Source: CAXMQZ01 sp963719055 (GTDB lineage: Bacteria; Acidobacteriota; Thermoanaerobaculia; Multivoradales; JAHEKO01). Taken from it: a stretch of DNA of 64,000 nucleotides. The DNA lies in contig CAVRAU010000017.1 of NCBI GenBank assembly GCA_963719055.1, forward strand, positions 150,274-214,273, read 5' to 3'. The notes under the pieces were generated by a model. That model was given only the letters and a program-made list of their open reading frames with translations, was not told where the DNA came from and made no database searches. The position numbers were made by a program, and so were the translations under genes. Shown piece after piece: positions 1 through 9,744 of this stretch (the first letter of the stretch is position 1; every line of letters starts with the position of its first letter).

Positions 1-744
1 GTGGTTCGAGGGCAGCCGCAGGACCTGTCCGATGTAGATCGAATCGGAGCGCAGGCCGTTGATCTTCTTCACCGAATAGACATCGGTATTGTGCCGCTTG
101 GCGATCTTCCAGAGAGTGTCGCCGCGGGACACCTGGTAGTGCGTGGGCTCGCCACGGTCGAGGATCTCGGCGCCCCGGTTCTTCCAGGCCGCGGGAAAGA
201 GGGCGACATGGTAGTGAGGCGGCCGTGATTCCAGCATGGCATCCAGAATGCCGTTGACTTCGAGGGTCAGCAGCGTCATCTCGAACCAGCTGCGGCATCT
301 ACGATCCCAGCTGCGCCGCAGATCCATGGCCATACCGGTGGGATGCACCGAGCGTTTGGAGGCGTTGCGGGGCTGTCGATTCCGGGCCCTGGTCAAACTG
401 GTCACCACCAGCTGCTCGCCACAGGCCTCGTAGTAGTGCTGGCCGAGATTGGCGAGGAAATCCCGCACCTCGCGCCGGGCATAGGGGAAGGTGACCCCCT
501 CCTTGACTTCAAAGTACCGGTTGCCGCTGACCGGGACCAAAGCGCCGGAGTCGATGAGGCTCTGGACGTCATCGGAGGTGCGGGCGAAGGTGAAACCGTG
601 CAACGAGGCCTGCTGGTTCTGCAGGTCCATGGATGCCCCGGAGACACGCAGGCTCTGCGCCTCGCCGGTGGCAGGCAGCAGAAGGAGCAGTCCCAGACTC
701 AAGACGGCGACCGCGCACAGCGCGGGCCGCCTACCTATACCCAT
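1..744 (-). CDS. LysM-tailed M15-like zinc peptidase (DUF5715 type), cut by window edge
   Basis: The reading frame runs from 744 down to base 1 without a stop, giving 248 residues, so the C-terminus lies outside the window. A hydrophobic signal peptide covers residues 8-25, with likely cleavage after GEA (about residue 29). The middle holds the M15/DUF882-like zinc pattern SVHPTGMAMDL (H134, D141) with a later HYH (H177/H179) as the third ligand. Residues about 203-245 form a LysM repeat (YQVSRGDTLWKIAKRH, then NGL and the I-x-x-GQ-x-L ending), a peptidoglycan-binding module. A periplasmic cell-wall peptidase is inferred; the substrate cannot be told. Earlier in-frame ATGs at 768 and 762 exist, but 744 gives the cleaner signal peptide and has a GGAGG about 11 bases upstream. 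Confidence 0.8.
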   Translation of the reverse strand, partial: MGIGRRPALCAVAVLSLGLLLLLPATGEAQSLRVSGASMDLQNQQASLHGFTFARTSDDVQSLIDSGALVPVSGNRYFEVKEGVTFPYARREVRDFLANLGQHYYEACGEQLVVTSLTRARNRQPRNASKRSVHPTGMAMDLRRSWDRRCRSWFEMTLLTLEVNGILDAMLESRPPHYHVALFPAAWKNRGAEILDRGEPTHYQVSRGDTLWKIAKRHNTDVYSVKKINGLRSDSIYIGQVLRLPSNH

Positions 745-825
745 CGGACTGCAATCCTCCATACCCATCTACTTGCTTTAGCTGATGTAGTCCCCCCAGC
801 CATCAATCTCAGTTGAGGGCCGGAT

Positions 826-847
826 CATATCGAATTCCCCCGATATG
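826..847. promoter_or_regulatory. Inverted repeat in the divergent gap 745-925
   Basis: The 181-base gap between two divergent genes contains CATATCG / CGATATG arms separated by eight bases, followed on the + strand by a T-run at about 858-864. It could be an operator for either gene or a weak terminator-like hairpin. No clear promoter hexamers were recognised. Confidence 0.3.
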
Positions 848-925
848 TCGTCAAGTATTTTTTTCACAGGGCCGCGGGGACGCTGTGTACACCGATTCCT
901 GCCGCTCAAGTAGACTGCACGCCGC

Positions 926-2805
926 ATGCTCTATCTGGTGGCGAATCTGTTGGGCCTGATCGGTCTGGTCGGGATCTTCTACCTGACTGGATGGCTCTGC
1001 GATCACCTCGTCATGAAGGGGCGGGGTCTGGAACCGATCTCGGCTGTGGGCTGGTTCGGTCTGGGTGCGACCCTTTGGATGGGATGGGCGTTCGGGTTGG
1101 CGACGGTGCAGAGGCTGGGCGCAGCCTCTCTGGGATTGGTGGCTTTGTTGACGCTCGTGATCGCCTGGCGGTATCGACGAACGGCATCTCGGGGTTTCCT
1201 CGCAGTGTCGGAGCCTGCGTCGGCCTCCGGCAGCCCAGCGGTCACCTGGGTATTGAGTGGTTTTGTGGCAGTGATTCTCGTCGGTCTCTGGATACAGGTC
1301 CTCTGGCCACAGCTATCTTGGGACGCCAATGCGTACCACCTGACGGTCCCCCGGCTGTATCTGGAGCACGGGGGATTCCGGCGAATACCGTTCAACGTCT
1401 ACTCCAATTGGCCACTGAATACCCAGATGCTGTACGCCGTGGCGCTTGCGGCCCGGGACTATGTGCTGGCCAAAGCGCTTCACTTCGCGTTCGGGACTGG
1501 CGACCCTGCTTCTCATCTATCGGGTCGTCAAGGTCACCAGTCGACCCTGGGCGGGTTGGCTTGGAGGAGCCCTGTTTCTGGTCAACCCGGTGGTGCTGGA
1601 CGAGTTCCGGGCTGCCTATGTCGACCTGGCCTTCGCCTTCTTCTTTCTACTCGCCTTCGTGCTGGTGCATCAGGCGCTGGAGAGCCGTGAGGACCGCGGG
1701 CGGCAGTTGATCGTTGCCGGGGTGTTCGGTGGAGTGGCTGCGGGCATCAAGCCAACTGGAGCGGTGGCCGTCGCCTGTCTTCTTGTCCTCTTCCTGGTGG
1801 TGAGTCTCAGGCAGGGTCGAAAGGCGGGTGATCGTTCTGGCAGGACTGGCGCGGATTGCGGTGCCTGCCGGGCTCATGCTGGCTCCCTGGCTCATCAAGA
1901 CCTGGGTTCTGACGGGCAATCCCGTCTATCCTTTTTTCTACTCCGTCCTGGGTGGCCCCGAATGGAGTGCAGATCTCAGTGCTCAGCTGCGGGAGTGGCA
2001 ACAGGGCATGGGCATGGGGCGCTCGTGGCTCGACTTCCTGCTACTGCCGATCCGGGTCGTGGTCGCGGGCGGGGCCGGTTACGATCACTTCGACGGCCGC
2101 ATCTCGCCACTCTGGTTGGGCCTGGTGCCGTTGGCGTTGGTGCTGGGCCGACGGCGTCCCTTGATCACTCGCAGCCTGGGAGTGGCGGGTGCCTACTTCG
2201 TTTTCTGGGCCCTCTCCTCCCAGCAGATGAGGTTTCTCATCCCCATTCTGCCCTTCCTGGCCGTGGCGGGCGCGCTGGCCCTGGTCGAGCTGGGGCAGAC
2301 GATCCAGGCCGGCAGGCGACCGGTGTTCGAGTGGGCCGTGACTTTGGGGATCGTTGCCACGCTGGCTATGGTCTGTAGCAGCATGATCATGCCGACCTGG
2401 AGAATGCTGGGGCGATACCTGGAGGCTGGCCACGAGGTTGTCGAGGAGACCGTTCACCCGGCGTTTCGGTACATCAGCGAGGATCTGCCAAAGGGGGCCA
2501 AGTTGATGTTTCTCAACACCAATCATGGCTTCTTCTGTGACCGCGAGTTCATTGCCGACAGCTTCTTCGAAGCGTCGCAAATCAACGACCTCTTTCAGTC
2601 CGCGGAGAGCCAAGAGGGGATCCATGCGGCCCTCGGCGATCTGGGGGTGACGCATCTGCTGATCGAAAACCGGGATCGCTTTGTACCCTGGCCCCGATCG
2701 CTGTACGAGCTTCTTGACGATCCGCAGCTGGCCCGCCGTCTTTACCGGTCTCCTGACAGCCTCTACGACGTAGTAGCAGTGGTCGGCGCGACACCGCAGC
2801 CCTGA
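926..2805 (+). CDS. GT-C type polytopic membrane glycosyltransferase, two apparent frameshifts
   Basis: One protein is spread over three frames: 926 to about 1497, about 1498 to 1826, and about 1827 to 2805. Each junction continues the same fold, with many transmembrane helices. Near the first third is the segment LSWDANAYHLTVPRLYLEHG, the acidic first-loop region expected of dolichol/undecaprenyl-phosphate-sugar dependent GT-C enzymes (GT39/ArnT-like). The last 110 residues are soluble. The full length would be about 625 residues. Conservation of all three segments argues for sequencing indels rather than decay. The likely role is sugar transfer on the periplasmic face during envelope glycan assembly; donor and acceptor are unknown. 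Confidence 0.65.
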
Positions 2806-2865
2806 CGACTGTGGTGTTTGTGACAGCCCCGGTGCGGGATCAGCTCTAGTTTGGAAGTGTCGGTC

Positions 2866-4197
2866 ATGAGACAGGCACAGCGAATCCTCTTGTCGGTGGC
2901 AGTATCTCTCGTCAGCCAGGGCCCGATGGCAATGGCCCAGCCGGTTTGCTCACCGATACCGCCTCCTACAGGGACAATTGTAGAAGTCGTCCCCGGCCAG
3001 GCTGGCGAGCTGAAGAGCATTGTCACCGCCGCTGAAGACGGCACAACCATCCTGCTGCACGATGGCTTCTATGACATGAGCGGTGGCGGTTCCTCGCAAC
3101 TGGTTTTCTCAACGCCAGGCGTGACTCTGCGGTCGTACAGTGGAAATCGTCAAGCGGTCGTTCTCGATGGCGAGTACATCACTGGCGAGTTGGTGAGCAT
3201 CTACGCCTCGAACGTGACCATCGCCGACCTGACGCTGCGGCGCGCCTACTATCATCCAATCCACATCAGCGGTCCTCAGGGAAGTCCCATAACCGGGGCT
3301 GTGATCCACAACGTTCGCATTGTCGATCCCGGAGAGCAGGCCATCAAGATCAATCCCATCGACGACGGCTGGGTCGACAACGGCTTGATCGAGTGCAGCT
3401 CGATCGAGTTGACACCCGCGGGCCGGGCGCAGGTGCGCAACAGCTGCTACACGGGTGGTATCGACGCCCACGCGGCCCAGGGCTGGACGGTGCGACGCAA
3501 CCGGATCGAGGGCTTCTGGTGCGACAGCGGTCTCTCGGAACATGGTGTGCATTTCTGGAAGGCCTCACGAGACACCCTCGTCGAGCAGAACGTCATCGTG
3601 GACTGTGCCCGAGGCGTCGGATTCGGTCTCGGATCGAGCGGTGGCACTCGGGTGTATCCGGATGACCCCTATCCCGGGGTGAACAACAAGGGGCATATCG
3701 ACGGCGTCATCCGCAACAATTTCATAGCTGCCACCGAGTCGGCCCTCTTTTCGTCCGACTTCGGATTCGACACCGGCATCGGATTGGAACAGGCCGCTGG
3801 AGCCCGGGTGCTGCACAACAGCGTCGTCTCGAGTCAGGCTCCGGCGTCTTCGTCGATCGAATGGCGATTCACCAGCACCTTTGCCGAGATTGCCAACAAT
3901 CTGACGACCCACGTGCTGCGACAGCGTGATGGCGGGCAGGCCGACCCACAGGGCAACATCTCGAACGCCCAGACGGACTGGTTCTTCGACGTGGTTTCTG
4001 GTGATCTGCACCTCGAGCCAAACGGTGTAGCGGCCGTGGACAGCGGCGTGCTACTGCCCGGTGGCTGGGCGGACCGGGACTTCGACCTCGAGACGCGCGA
4101 TTCGTGGCCCGATGTCGGTGCCGACGAGATCGTCGAGATTCTCTTCAGCGACGGTTTTGAATCCGGTGATTGGCGTCAGTGGATCGTCGTCCAGTAG
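2866..4197 (+). CDS. Secreted right-handed parallel beta-helix protein
   Basis: 443 residues from the ATG at 2866; an upstream TTG at 2851 is less likely. The signal peptide MRQAQRILLSVAVSLVSQG ends near AMA. The body has the asparagine- and valine-rich coil repeats of pectate-lyase-like beta helices (for example ASNVTIADLTLRRAYYHPI, and repeated HNVRIVD, NVIVDCARG and NNFIAATES turns), covering roughly residues 80-370. The C-terminus carries LFSDGFESGDWRQW, a short tail common on secreted proteins in some Acidobacteriota and gammaproteobacteria and thought to be a sorting or anchoring tag. A polysaccharide lyase or polysaccharide-binding role is plausible, but no catalytic residues can be assigned. 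Confidence 0.8.
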   Translation: MRQAQRILLSVAVSLVSQGPMAMAQPVCSPIPPPTGTIVEVVPGQAGELKSIVTAAEDGTTILLHDGFYDMSGGGSSQLVFSTPGVTLRSYSGNRQAVVLDGEYITGELVSIYASNVTIADLTLRRAYYHPIHISGPQGSPITGAVIHNVRIVDPGEQAIKINPIDDGWVDNGLIECSSIELTPAGRAQVRNSCYTGGIDAHAAQGWTVRRNRIEGFWCDSGLSEHGVHFWKASRDTLVEQNVIVDCARGVGFGLGSSGGTRVYPDDPYPGVNNKGHIDGVIRNNFIAATESALFSSDFGFDTGIGLEQAAGARVLHNSVVSSQAPASSSIEWRFTSTFAEIANNLTTHVLRQRDGGQADPQGNISNAQTDWFFDVVSGDLHLEPNGVAAVDSGVLLPGGWADRDFDLETRDSWPDVGADEIVEILFSDGFESGDWRQWIVVQ

Positions 4198-4432
4198 CTC
4201 CAGCGGACGACTCTCTGCCTGAGGTTTCGGCCCGCTCGGCGAGCTCGGTCGCGGTGCCGTGGGTTTCGCTGCCAAACCGTGCGGGCTCGCCCTCGGCGAT
4301 GGCCGCCGGCATGTGGTCGACGAGATGCTGCCAACGCCCCTCGTCGAGGGATTCGATCAGCCGCGCGAAGTCTTCTGATCTGGGATCGGCAGGCAGATAG
4401 TGACGATAGAGAGCGACGGTGGTCTGCAGCAC
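4145..4432 (-). CDS. Doubtful small ORF, possibly the 3' fragment of a broken gene
   Basis: A GTG-started frame of 95 residues lies opposite the otherwise empty stretch after the beta-helix gene and overlaps its 3' end by about 50 bases. The part reading LYRHYLPADPRSEDFARLI looks protein-like, and another minus frame just upstream (about 4440-4620) also lacks stops, so this may be the remnant of a longer frameshifted gene. No family was recognised. It could equally be chance. Confidence 0.25.
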   Translation of the reverse strand: MLQTTVALYRHYLPADPRSEDFARLIESLDEGRWQHLVDHMPAAIAEGEPARFGSETHGTATELAERAETSGRESSAGATGRRSTDANHRIQNRR

Positions 4433-4652
4433 CGGCAGGGCAAAAAGGACGCAATTCAGAAGCCCAGCGGAAATTCTCGATCAGGACGATGTCCCGGCGG
4501 GCTTGCCACGGCTGGGCTGCGAGCCGATAGCCCGGCGCGGCGTGTTGACACCACCGGGACGCTTCGGGATACTTGGCTCGCTTCCGCCAGGCCACAAAGT
4601 GAGGCCCGGATCGCGGGGATTTCCCCAGTCGAGTCGCTATCGAGCGCCATCC
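4198..4652. other. 455-base gap without a confident gene
   Basis: Apart from the doubtful minus-strand frame described separately, nothing convincing was found: no tRNA-like fold, no strong hairpin with a T-run and no clear promoter. It must contain the promoter of the flavoprotein gene that starts at 4653. Confidence 0.4.
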
Positions 4653-5975
4653 ATGACCGAAAGACAAGACGTTATTCTGGGTGCCGGCCTGTCCGGTATG
4701 ACCGCCGCCTTTACCCTGCAACGGGCGGGGGAGGACCAGTGGCAGGTCTACGAGCGCGAGAGCAATGTCGGCGGGCTGGCCCGCACGATGGAAGTGGATG
4801 GATACCGCTTCGACTACGGTCCCCACATCCTCTTCACCATCGACCAGGAAATCAAGGAGCTGATTCAGGACCTGCTGGGCGACAACTTCCACGCCCAGGA
4901 GAGGCGCGCCTACATCTACCACAAGGCCCACGATCTCTACACGAAGTTCCCATTCCAGGCTCATCTGTACGGTCTGCCGGTGCAAATCGTCCAGGAGTGC
5001 CTGGTGGGATTGGTGGAGGCCGTGCAGGCCCAGGCGAGAGGCGAGTTCGACCCGCAGAATTACGACGAGTGGATGCACGGCTTCTTTGGCAAAGGGATCG
5101 CCGAGCATCTGATGATCCCCTACGCCAAGAAGATCTGGACGGTCGAGCCGGACACCATGGACTTCAGCTGGATCGGTCGGCGGGTTCCAACTCCCGATGT
5201 AGAACGCATCATTGGCGGGGCCCTTGCGGACGAGGTGGAGCAGGTGGGCGCGACCTCCAACTTCTGGTACACCCGGGTCGGTGGCATCGAGCCCCTGCCG
5301 ACGGCCCTGGGCGAGCGGGTGCGCAATGTTCATCTGGAGAGAACCGCCGAGCGCATCGAGCTGCCTGCCAAGCAGGTGATCTTTGCCGACGGCGAGGTCG
5401 TGCCGTTCGATCAGCTCATCTACTCGCTACCGCTCTGTTACTTGCCGCGCTTTATCCCCAATCTGCCGCCCGAGGTCCAGGCCGCCTGCGACGGGTTGCG
5501 CTATCAGGGGATCTACTGCGTCAATGTCGGGGTGGATCGCGAAGCCATCTCGGACAAGCACTGGATCTACTACTACGAGGACGAGTTCCCCTTTCATCGT
5601 CTGTCGCTGCCGGCCAATTTCAGCCCTGACTGCGTGCCGCCGGGAAAGAGCTCCATCGCCACCGAGGTCGCCTTCTCCGATGTGCGGCCCTTGGACAAGG
5701 ACACGGCGGTAGAGAAGACAATCGACGGCCTCATCGCCGCCAGGCTCATCACGCCCGACGACAACATCTCCCTGGTCCACACCGAGGAGATCCTGCCCGC
5801 CTACATCATCTACGACCTGCATCACGCCAAGTACGTAGCCATGATCCGCGAGTATCTGGGCGAATACGGCATCCGCACGGTCGGCCGGTTCGGCGAGTGG
5901 CAGTACTTCAACATGGATCACTCCATGCGCAGCGGCAAGACGGCTGCCGACGAGATTCTGGCCGACCGCGGCTGA
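4653..5975 (+). CDS. FAD-dependent amine-oxidase-like protein (UGM/PPOX superfamily)
   Basis: 440 residues. The N-terminus has the dinucleotide-binding motif ILGAGLSGMTAAF, then an acidic residue (YERES) and VGGLARTMEVDGYRFDYGPH, the signature shared by protoporphyrinogen-oxidase-like proteins and UDP-galactopyranose mutase. The C-terminus (NMDHSMRSGKTAADEIL) is the second FAD-contacting segment of this fold. The next gene, a GT2, begins six bases after the stop, so the two are co-transcribed and the protein probably acts on a nucleotide sugar or polyprenyl intermediate rather than on heme. The exact reaction is not predictable. ATG 4653 is chosen because an in-frame extension upstream has no conserved features. 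Confidence 0.8.
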   Translation: MTERQDVILGAGLSGMTAAFTLQRAGEDQWQVYERESNVGGLARTMEVDGYRFDYGPHILFTIDQEIKELIQDLLGDNFHAQERRAYIYHKAHDLYTKFPFQAHLYGLPVQIVQECLVGLVEAVQAQARGEFDPQNYDEWMHGFFGKGIAEHLMIPYAKKIWTVEPDTMDFSWIGRRVPTPDVERIIGGALADEVEQVGATSNFWYTRVGGIEPLPTALGERVRNVHLERTAERIELPAKQVIFADGEVVPFDQLIYSLPLCYLPRFIPNLPPEVQAACDGLRYQGIYCVNVGVDREAISDKHWIYYYEDEFPFHRLSLPANFSPDCVPPGKSSIATEVAFSDVRPLDKDTAVEKTIDGLIAARLITPDDNISLVHTEEILPAYIIYDLHHAKYVAMIREYLGEYGIRTVGRFGEWQYFNMDHSMRSGKTAADEILADRG

Positions 5976-5981
5976 GCCGGG

Positions 5982-6909
5982 ATGTCTGCGACTCACCGAG
6001 ACCCCGCAGCGCCCGTCGCGGTCATCATCGTCAACTGGAATGGAGCGTCGGACACTCTGGCGGTGTTGGGCGAGCTCGAGGGGGTCGACGGACCTCCGTT
6101 GCGAATCATCGTCGTGGACAACGGGTCGAGTGACGACTCGGTGGAAGCTCTGCGCCGGCAGGCACCGCACATCGAACTGGTGGAGACCGGTGAGAATCTG
6201 GGGTTCGCCGGCGGCAACCTGGCCGGGCTGCGCCACGCGTTCGACTCCCAGGACTTCGGCTGGGTGTTGCTGATCAACAACGATGTCGCTGTGGACAAGG
6301 GCTTCTTGCCGCCTCTGCTCGAAGCCTGCCTGGATCCCGATGTGGGGGCCGCGGCGCCGAAGATCTACTACTTCGAGCCCCGTGACCTGATCTGGGCCGC
6401 CGGTGGCCGGCTGCGGCTTCGTGAGACCGTGACCGAGGAATTTGGCCAAGGAGAGCGAGACAGTCCGGCTTTCTCTCGACCCGCGGACATGACCTACCTG
6501 ACCACTTGTTGCTTGTTGATTCCGCGGGATGTCGTGGAGAAGGTCGGCCCCCTTGATCCCGTGTTCTTCATCGGTGTGGACGATGCCGACTGGAGCCGCC
6601 GCGCCGTGGATGCGGGCTATCGCCTGCGCTATGTCCCGGACAGCGAGATCTGGCACAAAGTCGCGGTCTCGACGGGCGGCAGCTACACACCCTTCAAGAC
6701 CTTTCACACCGGACGCAGCAACACCCTCTACGCGCGCCGTCATCTGGCGAATGCCAGGACTCCTGATCTTCCTCGGGGCCAATGCTGGCGCCCTGATCGG
6801 TGCCTTCCTCCGGGAGCTGCCCAAGGGCAATGCGAAGGCCGTCGTGGCCAAGGCCAAAGGCATCTGGCGCGGGCTTCGCGATCCCCTCCCGTCTCCACCC
6901 GGTCTCTAG
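5982..6909 (+). CDS. GT2 family glycosyltransferase (rhamnosyltransferase-like), one frameshift
   Basis: The N-terminus VAVIIVNWNGASDTLAVL and the downstream NNDVAVD (metal/nucleotide-sugar site), followed by DDADWSRRAVDAGYRLRYVP, are typical of WbbL-like GT2 enzymes that extend O-antigen-type chains at the cytoplasmic membrane. The frame runs 5982 to about 6757, then continues in +1 as LLIFLGANAGALIGAFLREL to the stop at 6909; the second part matches the amphipathic C-terminal segment of this family. It is translationally close to the flavoprotein upstream (6-base gap). Donor and acceptor sugars are unknown. Confidence 0.8.
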
Positions 6910-6933
6910 CGGGGTCCGAGGGCCTGAGCCGTT

Positions 6934-7740
6934 CTACTTCACGTCGGTGATGACGTCGGCCAGAAACTGATGTCGGCGATTGAAGAGCCTCGTGTAGCTG
7001 AGGAGCACGGCCCCGACTGTGCCCAGCCCTGTCACCGAGGCGATGAGAAACATGATGACGATCTGGTACTTGACGGCCTCGGCAGGTGGCACCCCCGCGA
7101 GAAGTTGTCCCGTCATCATTCCCGGCAAGCTCACCAGACCGACGACGGTCATGGAATTGAGGATGGGGATCATGCCCGTCCGCACGGCCTGCCGGATGGC
7201 TGGTAGAGCCGCTTCCCATCGCGTTGCACCCAGCGTGAGATAGAGCTCGACCTGGTCCTTGCCCTGCACCAGGGCTTCGGCAAATCGATCCAGACCGAGG
7301 GATATTCCTGTCAGTGCGTTGCCAAGAATCATCCCCAGCAAGGGAATCGCGTACTGGGGCAGATACCAAGGCTCGACGCGGACGATGGCGCCGAGAGCGA
7401 CACCGGCCACGACCCAGGAGCTGACCAGGATCGATAGCGTACTGCTGAACCAGATGCCGGGATATGTCCGGGAGGTCCGGCGCACGGCCGCATGTCCCGC
7501 GATGAGCACCATCAGCAGTCCCAGCCCCAGGACCGGTCCCCAGTGATTCAAGGTGAAGACCTTCTGCAGAATCAGACCCACCAGAAGGAGCTGGACTGTG
7601 GTTCGGAGCGCGGCGATGAGGAGCTTCTTGCCCAGATCGAGCTTGAGGACGACTGACAGGGCGCCATTGAGCAGGATCAGGAGAGTGGCGAGACCCACCT
7701 GCCAGTAAGCCAGCTCGAGATAGGAGGTCTCGCCCGTCAT
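6934..7740 (-). CDS. fetB: FetB-like ABC transporter permease (UPF0014/YbbM)
   Basis: 268 residues, the usual length of the FetB/YbbM family, with about seven transmembrane helices and the family-typical segments LRTTVQLLLVGLIL, MILGNALTGISLGLDR and LPGMMTGQLLAGVPP. In E. coli, FetA and FetB form an exporter linked to iron homeostasis and peroxide resistance. The start overlaps the stop of the partner ATPase gene by four bases (ATGA), so the two are translationally coupled. It is the last gene of a polysaccharide operon, which is an unusual setting. The gene converges on the GT2 gene that ends at 6909. Confidence 0.9.
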   Translation of the reverse strand: MTGETSYLELAYWQVGLATLLILLNGALSVVLKLDLGKKLLIAALRTTVQLLLVGLILQKVFTLNHWGPVLGLGLLMVLIAGHAAVRRTSRTYPGIWFSSTLSILVSSWVVAGVALGAIVRVEPWYLPQYAIPLLGMILGNALTGISLGLDRFAEALVQGKDQVELYLTLGATRWEAALPAIRQAVRTGMIPILNSMTVVGLVSLPGMMTGQLLAGVPPAEAVKYQIVIMFLIASVTGLGTVGAVLLSYTRLFNRRHQFLADVITDVK

Positions 7741-8448
7741 GGTGCAGCCTCGATGCGGCCTGCGTCGAGGCGAATGACTCTGTGGGCGACTCTCTTCGCT
7801 TGTTCAGGGTCGTGGGTGACCCAGACGAAGGCTCGCTCTGCGGGGACTTGTCTTTGCCAGGAATCGACCAGCTGCTCCAAGGTGGAGGTGGTGTGCGGAT
7901 CGAGGGCCGCTGAAGGCTCGTCGAGCAGCAGAACCATGGGGGAAACCAGGAGAGCTCGCAGCAAGGCCACAATCTGACGCTCGCCGCCAGAGAGGTTCAT
8001 GGTGCGAGTTGCCGAGAAAGCGCTCATCCCGGCCGAGATGATCCAGGAGCTGGGCTAGCTGATTCTCGGGGAAGGGAGATTCGCGGCGCAGGTGCAATTC
8101 GAAGGGCACCTTCAGATTGTCGATGACAGTGCCTTCGAGAACCGGAGATCGTTGCTGAAGATACAGAGCTCGTGCCCGGTATTCGGGCACGTCCCGATCG
8201 CTGATCGATTTACCACGCCAGGCAATTTCCCCTTCGTCCACGGAGTCGAGCAAGGCCAGGGCGCGCAGGATCAAGCTTTTACCGCAACCCGTCGGGCCGA
8301 CCAACGCCAGACGATCTCCCGGCTCGATCTCGAGTTGAATGTGGCGAAACAGCCAATCCGGGGACTCGGGACGCCGCCTTCCCAGTTGGCTGGCCGCCAG
8401 CAGAGGGTGGGTCAATGCAAAGGCAGCCTGGGACAGCCGTGGAGCCAT
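7737..8448 (-). CDS. fetA: FetA-like ABC transporter ATPase, one frameshift
   Basis: Walker A (LVGPTGCGKS), Q-loop region (LYLQQRSPVLEG), signature LSGGE, Walker B (VLLLDEPSAALD) and H-loop (WVTHD) are all present but split over two frames that meet near 8010-8020. Total length is about 236 residues, normal for FetA/YbbL. The start at 8448 lies 8 bases after the stop of the acetyltransferase gene, and the 3' end overlaps the permease gene. It would energise the FetB channel. The frameshift falls between the Walker A and signature halves, which would be lethal to function if real, so a sequence error is more likely. Confidence 0.8.
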
Positions 8449-8455
8449 GATTCGA

Positions 8456-8974
8456 TCAAGGTCTGGGTTTGCTGCGAGCCGGCACGCCCATGGCGATGTG
8501 CTGGGGCGGCACGTCCTCCACCACCACGGCGCCGGCGCCGATGAAGGCCTCGTCGCCGACGGAGACGCCACCCAGGATCTTGGCCCCGGCGCCGAGGGTG
8601 ACCCGGTCTCCGAGAGTGGGGCAGTCATCGTTGTCGAATCGAGCTTCGCCCAGGGTGACCCCCTGGAGAAGCGTGCAGTCCTCGCCGATGACCGTGGCGC
8701 CGCCCACGACCAGACCGACGCCGTGGGGGATATAGCAGCCACCGCCGATCTCAGCCTGGGGCAGGATGTCGATGCCGCAGAAGGCGATGGACAAACGGCG
8801 ACAGATCGCCGGCAACAACGGCACGCCCCAACGTCGCAACGTGCTGCCCATCCGATAGGCGACCATGGCTTGGAAGCCATTGTCCAGCAGCAGGGCATCG
8901 ACCAGGGCATGCGCAGTCCCCCAACCTTTGATCTCCCGCAGGCGGCGAAAGTCCCGACTCAGTCTGGGCCACAT
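8456..8974 (-). CDS. Serine O-acetyltransferase-like hexapeptide transferase
   Basis: 172 residues. After a short helical N-terminus come left-handed beta-helix hexapeptide turns (IDILPQAEIGGGCYIPHG, GATVIGEDCTLLQGVTLG, TLGDRVTLGAGAKILGG, IGAGAVVVEDVP), ending in the usual IAMGVPAR. This matches short CysE-like acetyltransferases. Its place between a polysaccharide deacetylase and an ABC exporter, in an operon of glycosyltransferases, suggests it acetylates a sugar of the surface polysaccharide rather than making cysteine. This is inferred from context; the two activities cannot be told apart from sequence alone. Confidence 0.8.
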   Translation of the reverse strand: MWPRLSRDFRRLREIKGWGTAHALVDALLLDNGFQAMVAYRMGSTLRRWGVPLLPAICRRLSIAFCGIDILPQAEIGGGCYIPHGVGLVVGGATVIGEDCTLLQGVTLGEARFDNDDCPTLGDRVTLGAGAKILGGVSVGDEAFIGAGAVVVEDVPPQHIAMGVPARSKPRP

Positions 8975-8979
8975 GAGCG

Positions 8980-9744
8980 CTAGTTTCCCATGAATCGGCG
9001 AAGTTTCTGGTGGATCGCCGACAGCCAGAAATAGTAGCCGGAGACCTTGCGCCGGAAGCGCGCAGCTTCGTCTCTGGGGTAGACCATCATTCGTGGAATG
9101 GCGAACAAGTCGTTCTTGGGCGGCTCCCCTGCATAGGCCGCCCTGTACCCGGCGGCTTTCACGGCCTGTCGGGCCTCGGGATTGTGATGGGCAAAGGGAT
9201 AGCAGAAGTCATGGATCGGGTGGTCGAGCTGCCGGGTCAACTCCTGCCGGGACTGAGAGACCTCACGGTGCAGGGTTTCGACATCGCAGGCCGTCAGGTC
9301 GAGGTGCGTCAGGGAGTGACATCCAATATCAAAGCCTCGATCGAGCCAGTCGCGAAGACCAGCGGGCTCGACGATCTGTCCAGAAGAAGTCTTGGTGTGG
9401 TCTCCGGCCGGGTGGCTGAGATTCACTTCCCGTCCCAGGAGTCCTCCGGGCACGAAGACCGCGGCGCGGAACTTTTCCTGTACCAGGAGATCGGCGGCCC
9501 TCGCCAGATCATCGGCGAAGCCGTCATCGATCGTCAGCAGAACCGCGCGCTTGGGTGCTCGACCCGCAGCCAGACAGGAGTAGGTCTCGTCCAGCGAGAG
9601 GGTCCGGTAGTCATGCTCTCGCAGCCACCGCAGTTGGGCGGCGAACTGCTCCAGGGTTACCCAGAGCTCTGGATCGCCTTCGACGACGCCCCCGAAACGG
9701 TGATACATGAGCACCGGAAGGGTCCGTCGGGGTATTAGCCTCAT
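8980..9744 (-). CDS. Polysaccharide deacetylase (CE4 family)
   Basis: 254 residues. Contains LPVLMYHRF at the N-terminus, the catalytic TIDDGF (Asp-Asp), the metal-binding HSLTH, and FCYPFAHHNPEAR later. These are the NodB-homology motifs of metal-dependent N- or O-deacetylases. There is no signal peptide, so it may act in the cytoplasm or be exported by other means. The start overlaps the upstream GT4 gene by four bases. The likely role is to trim acetyl groups on the polysaccharide made by this operon. Confidence 0.9.
   Translation of the reverse strand: MRLIPRRTLPVLMYHRFGGVVEGDPELWVTLEQFAAQLRWLREHDYRTLSLDETYSCLAAGRAPKRAVLLTIDDGFADDLARAADLLVQEKFRAAVFVPGGLLGREVNLSHPAGDHTKTSSGQIVEPAGLRDWLDRGFDIGCHSLTHLDLTACDVETLHREVSQSRQELTRQLDHPIHDFCYPFAHHNPEARQAVKAAGYRAAYAGEPPKNDLFAIPRMMVYPRDEAARFRRKVSGYYFWLSAIHQKLRRFMGN

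Noticed and set aside
857..866. Rho-independent terminator from the CATATCG hairpin and T-run on the + strand
   Set aside because: No + strand gene lies upstream, so termination there has no obvious purpose; left as an inverted repeat of unknown role.
5427..6863. 478-residue minus-strand frame opposite the flavoprotein and GT2 genes
   Set aside because: Spans two real genes on the opposite strand and shows no family features.
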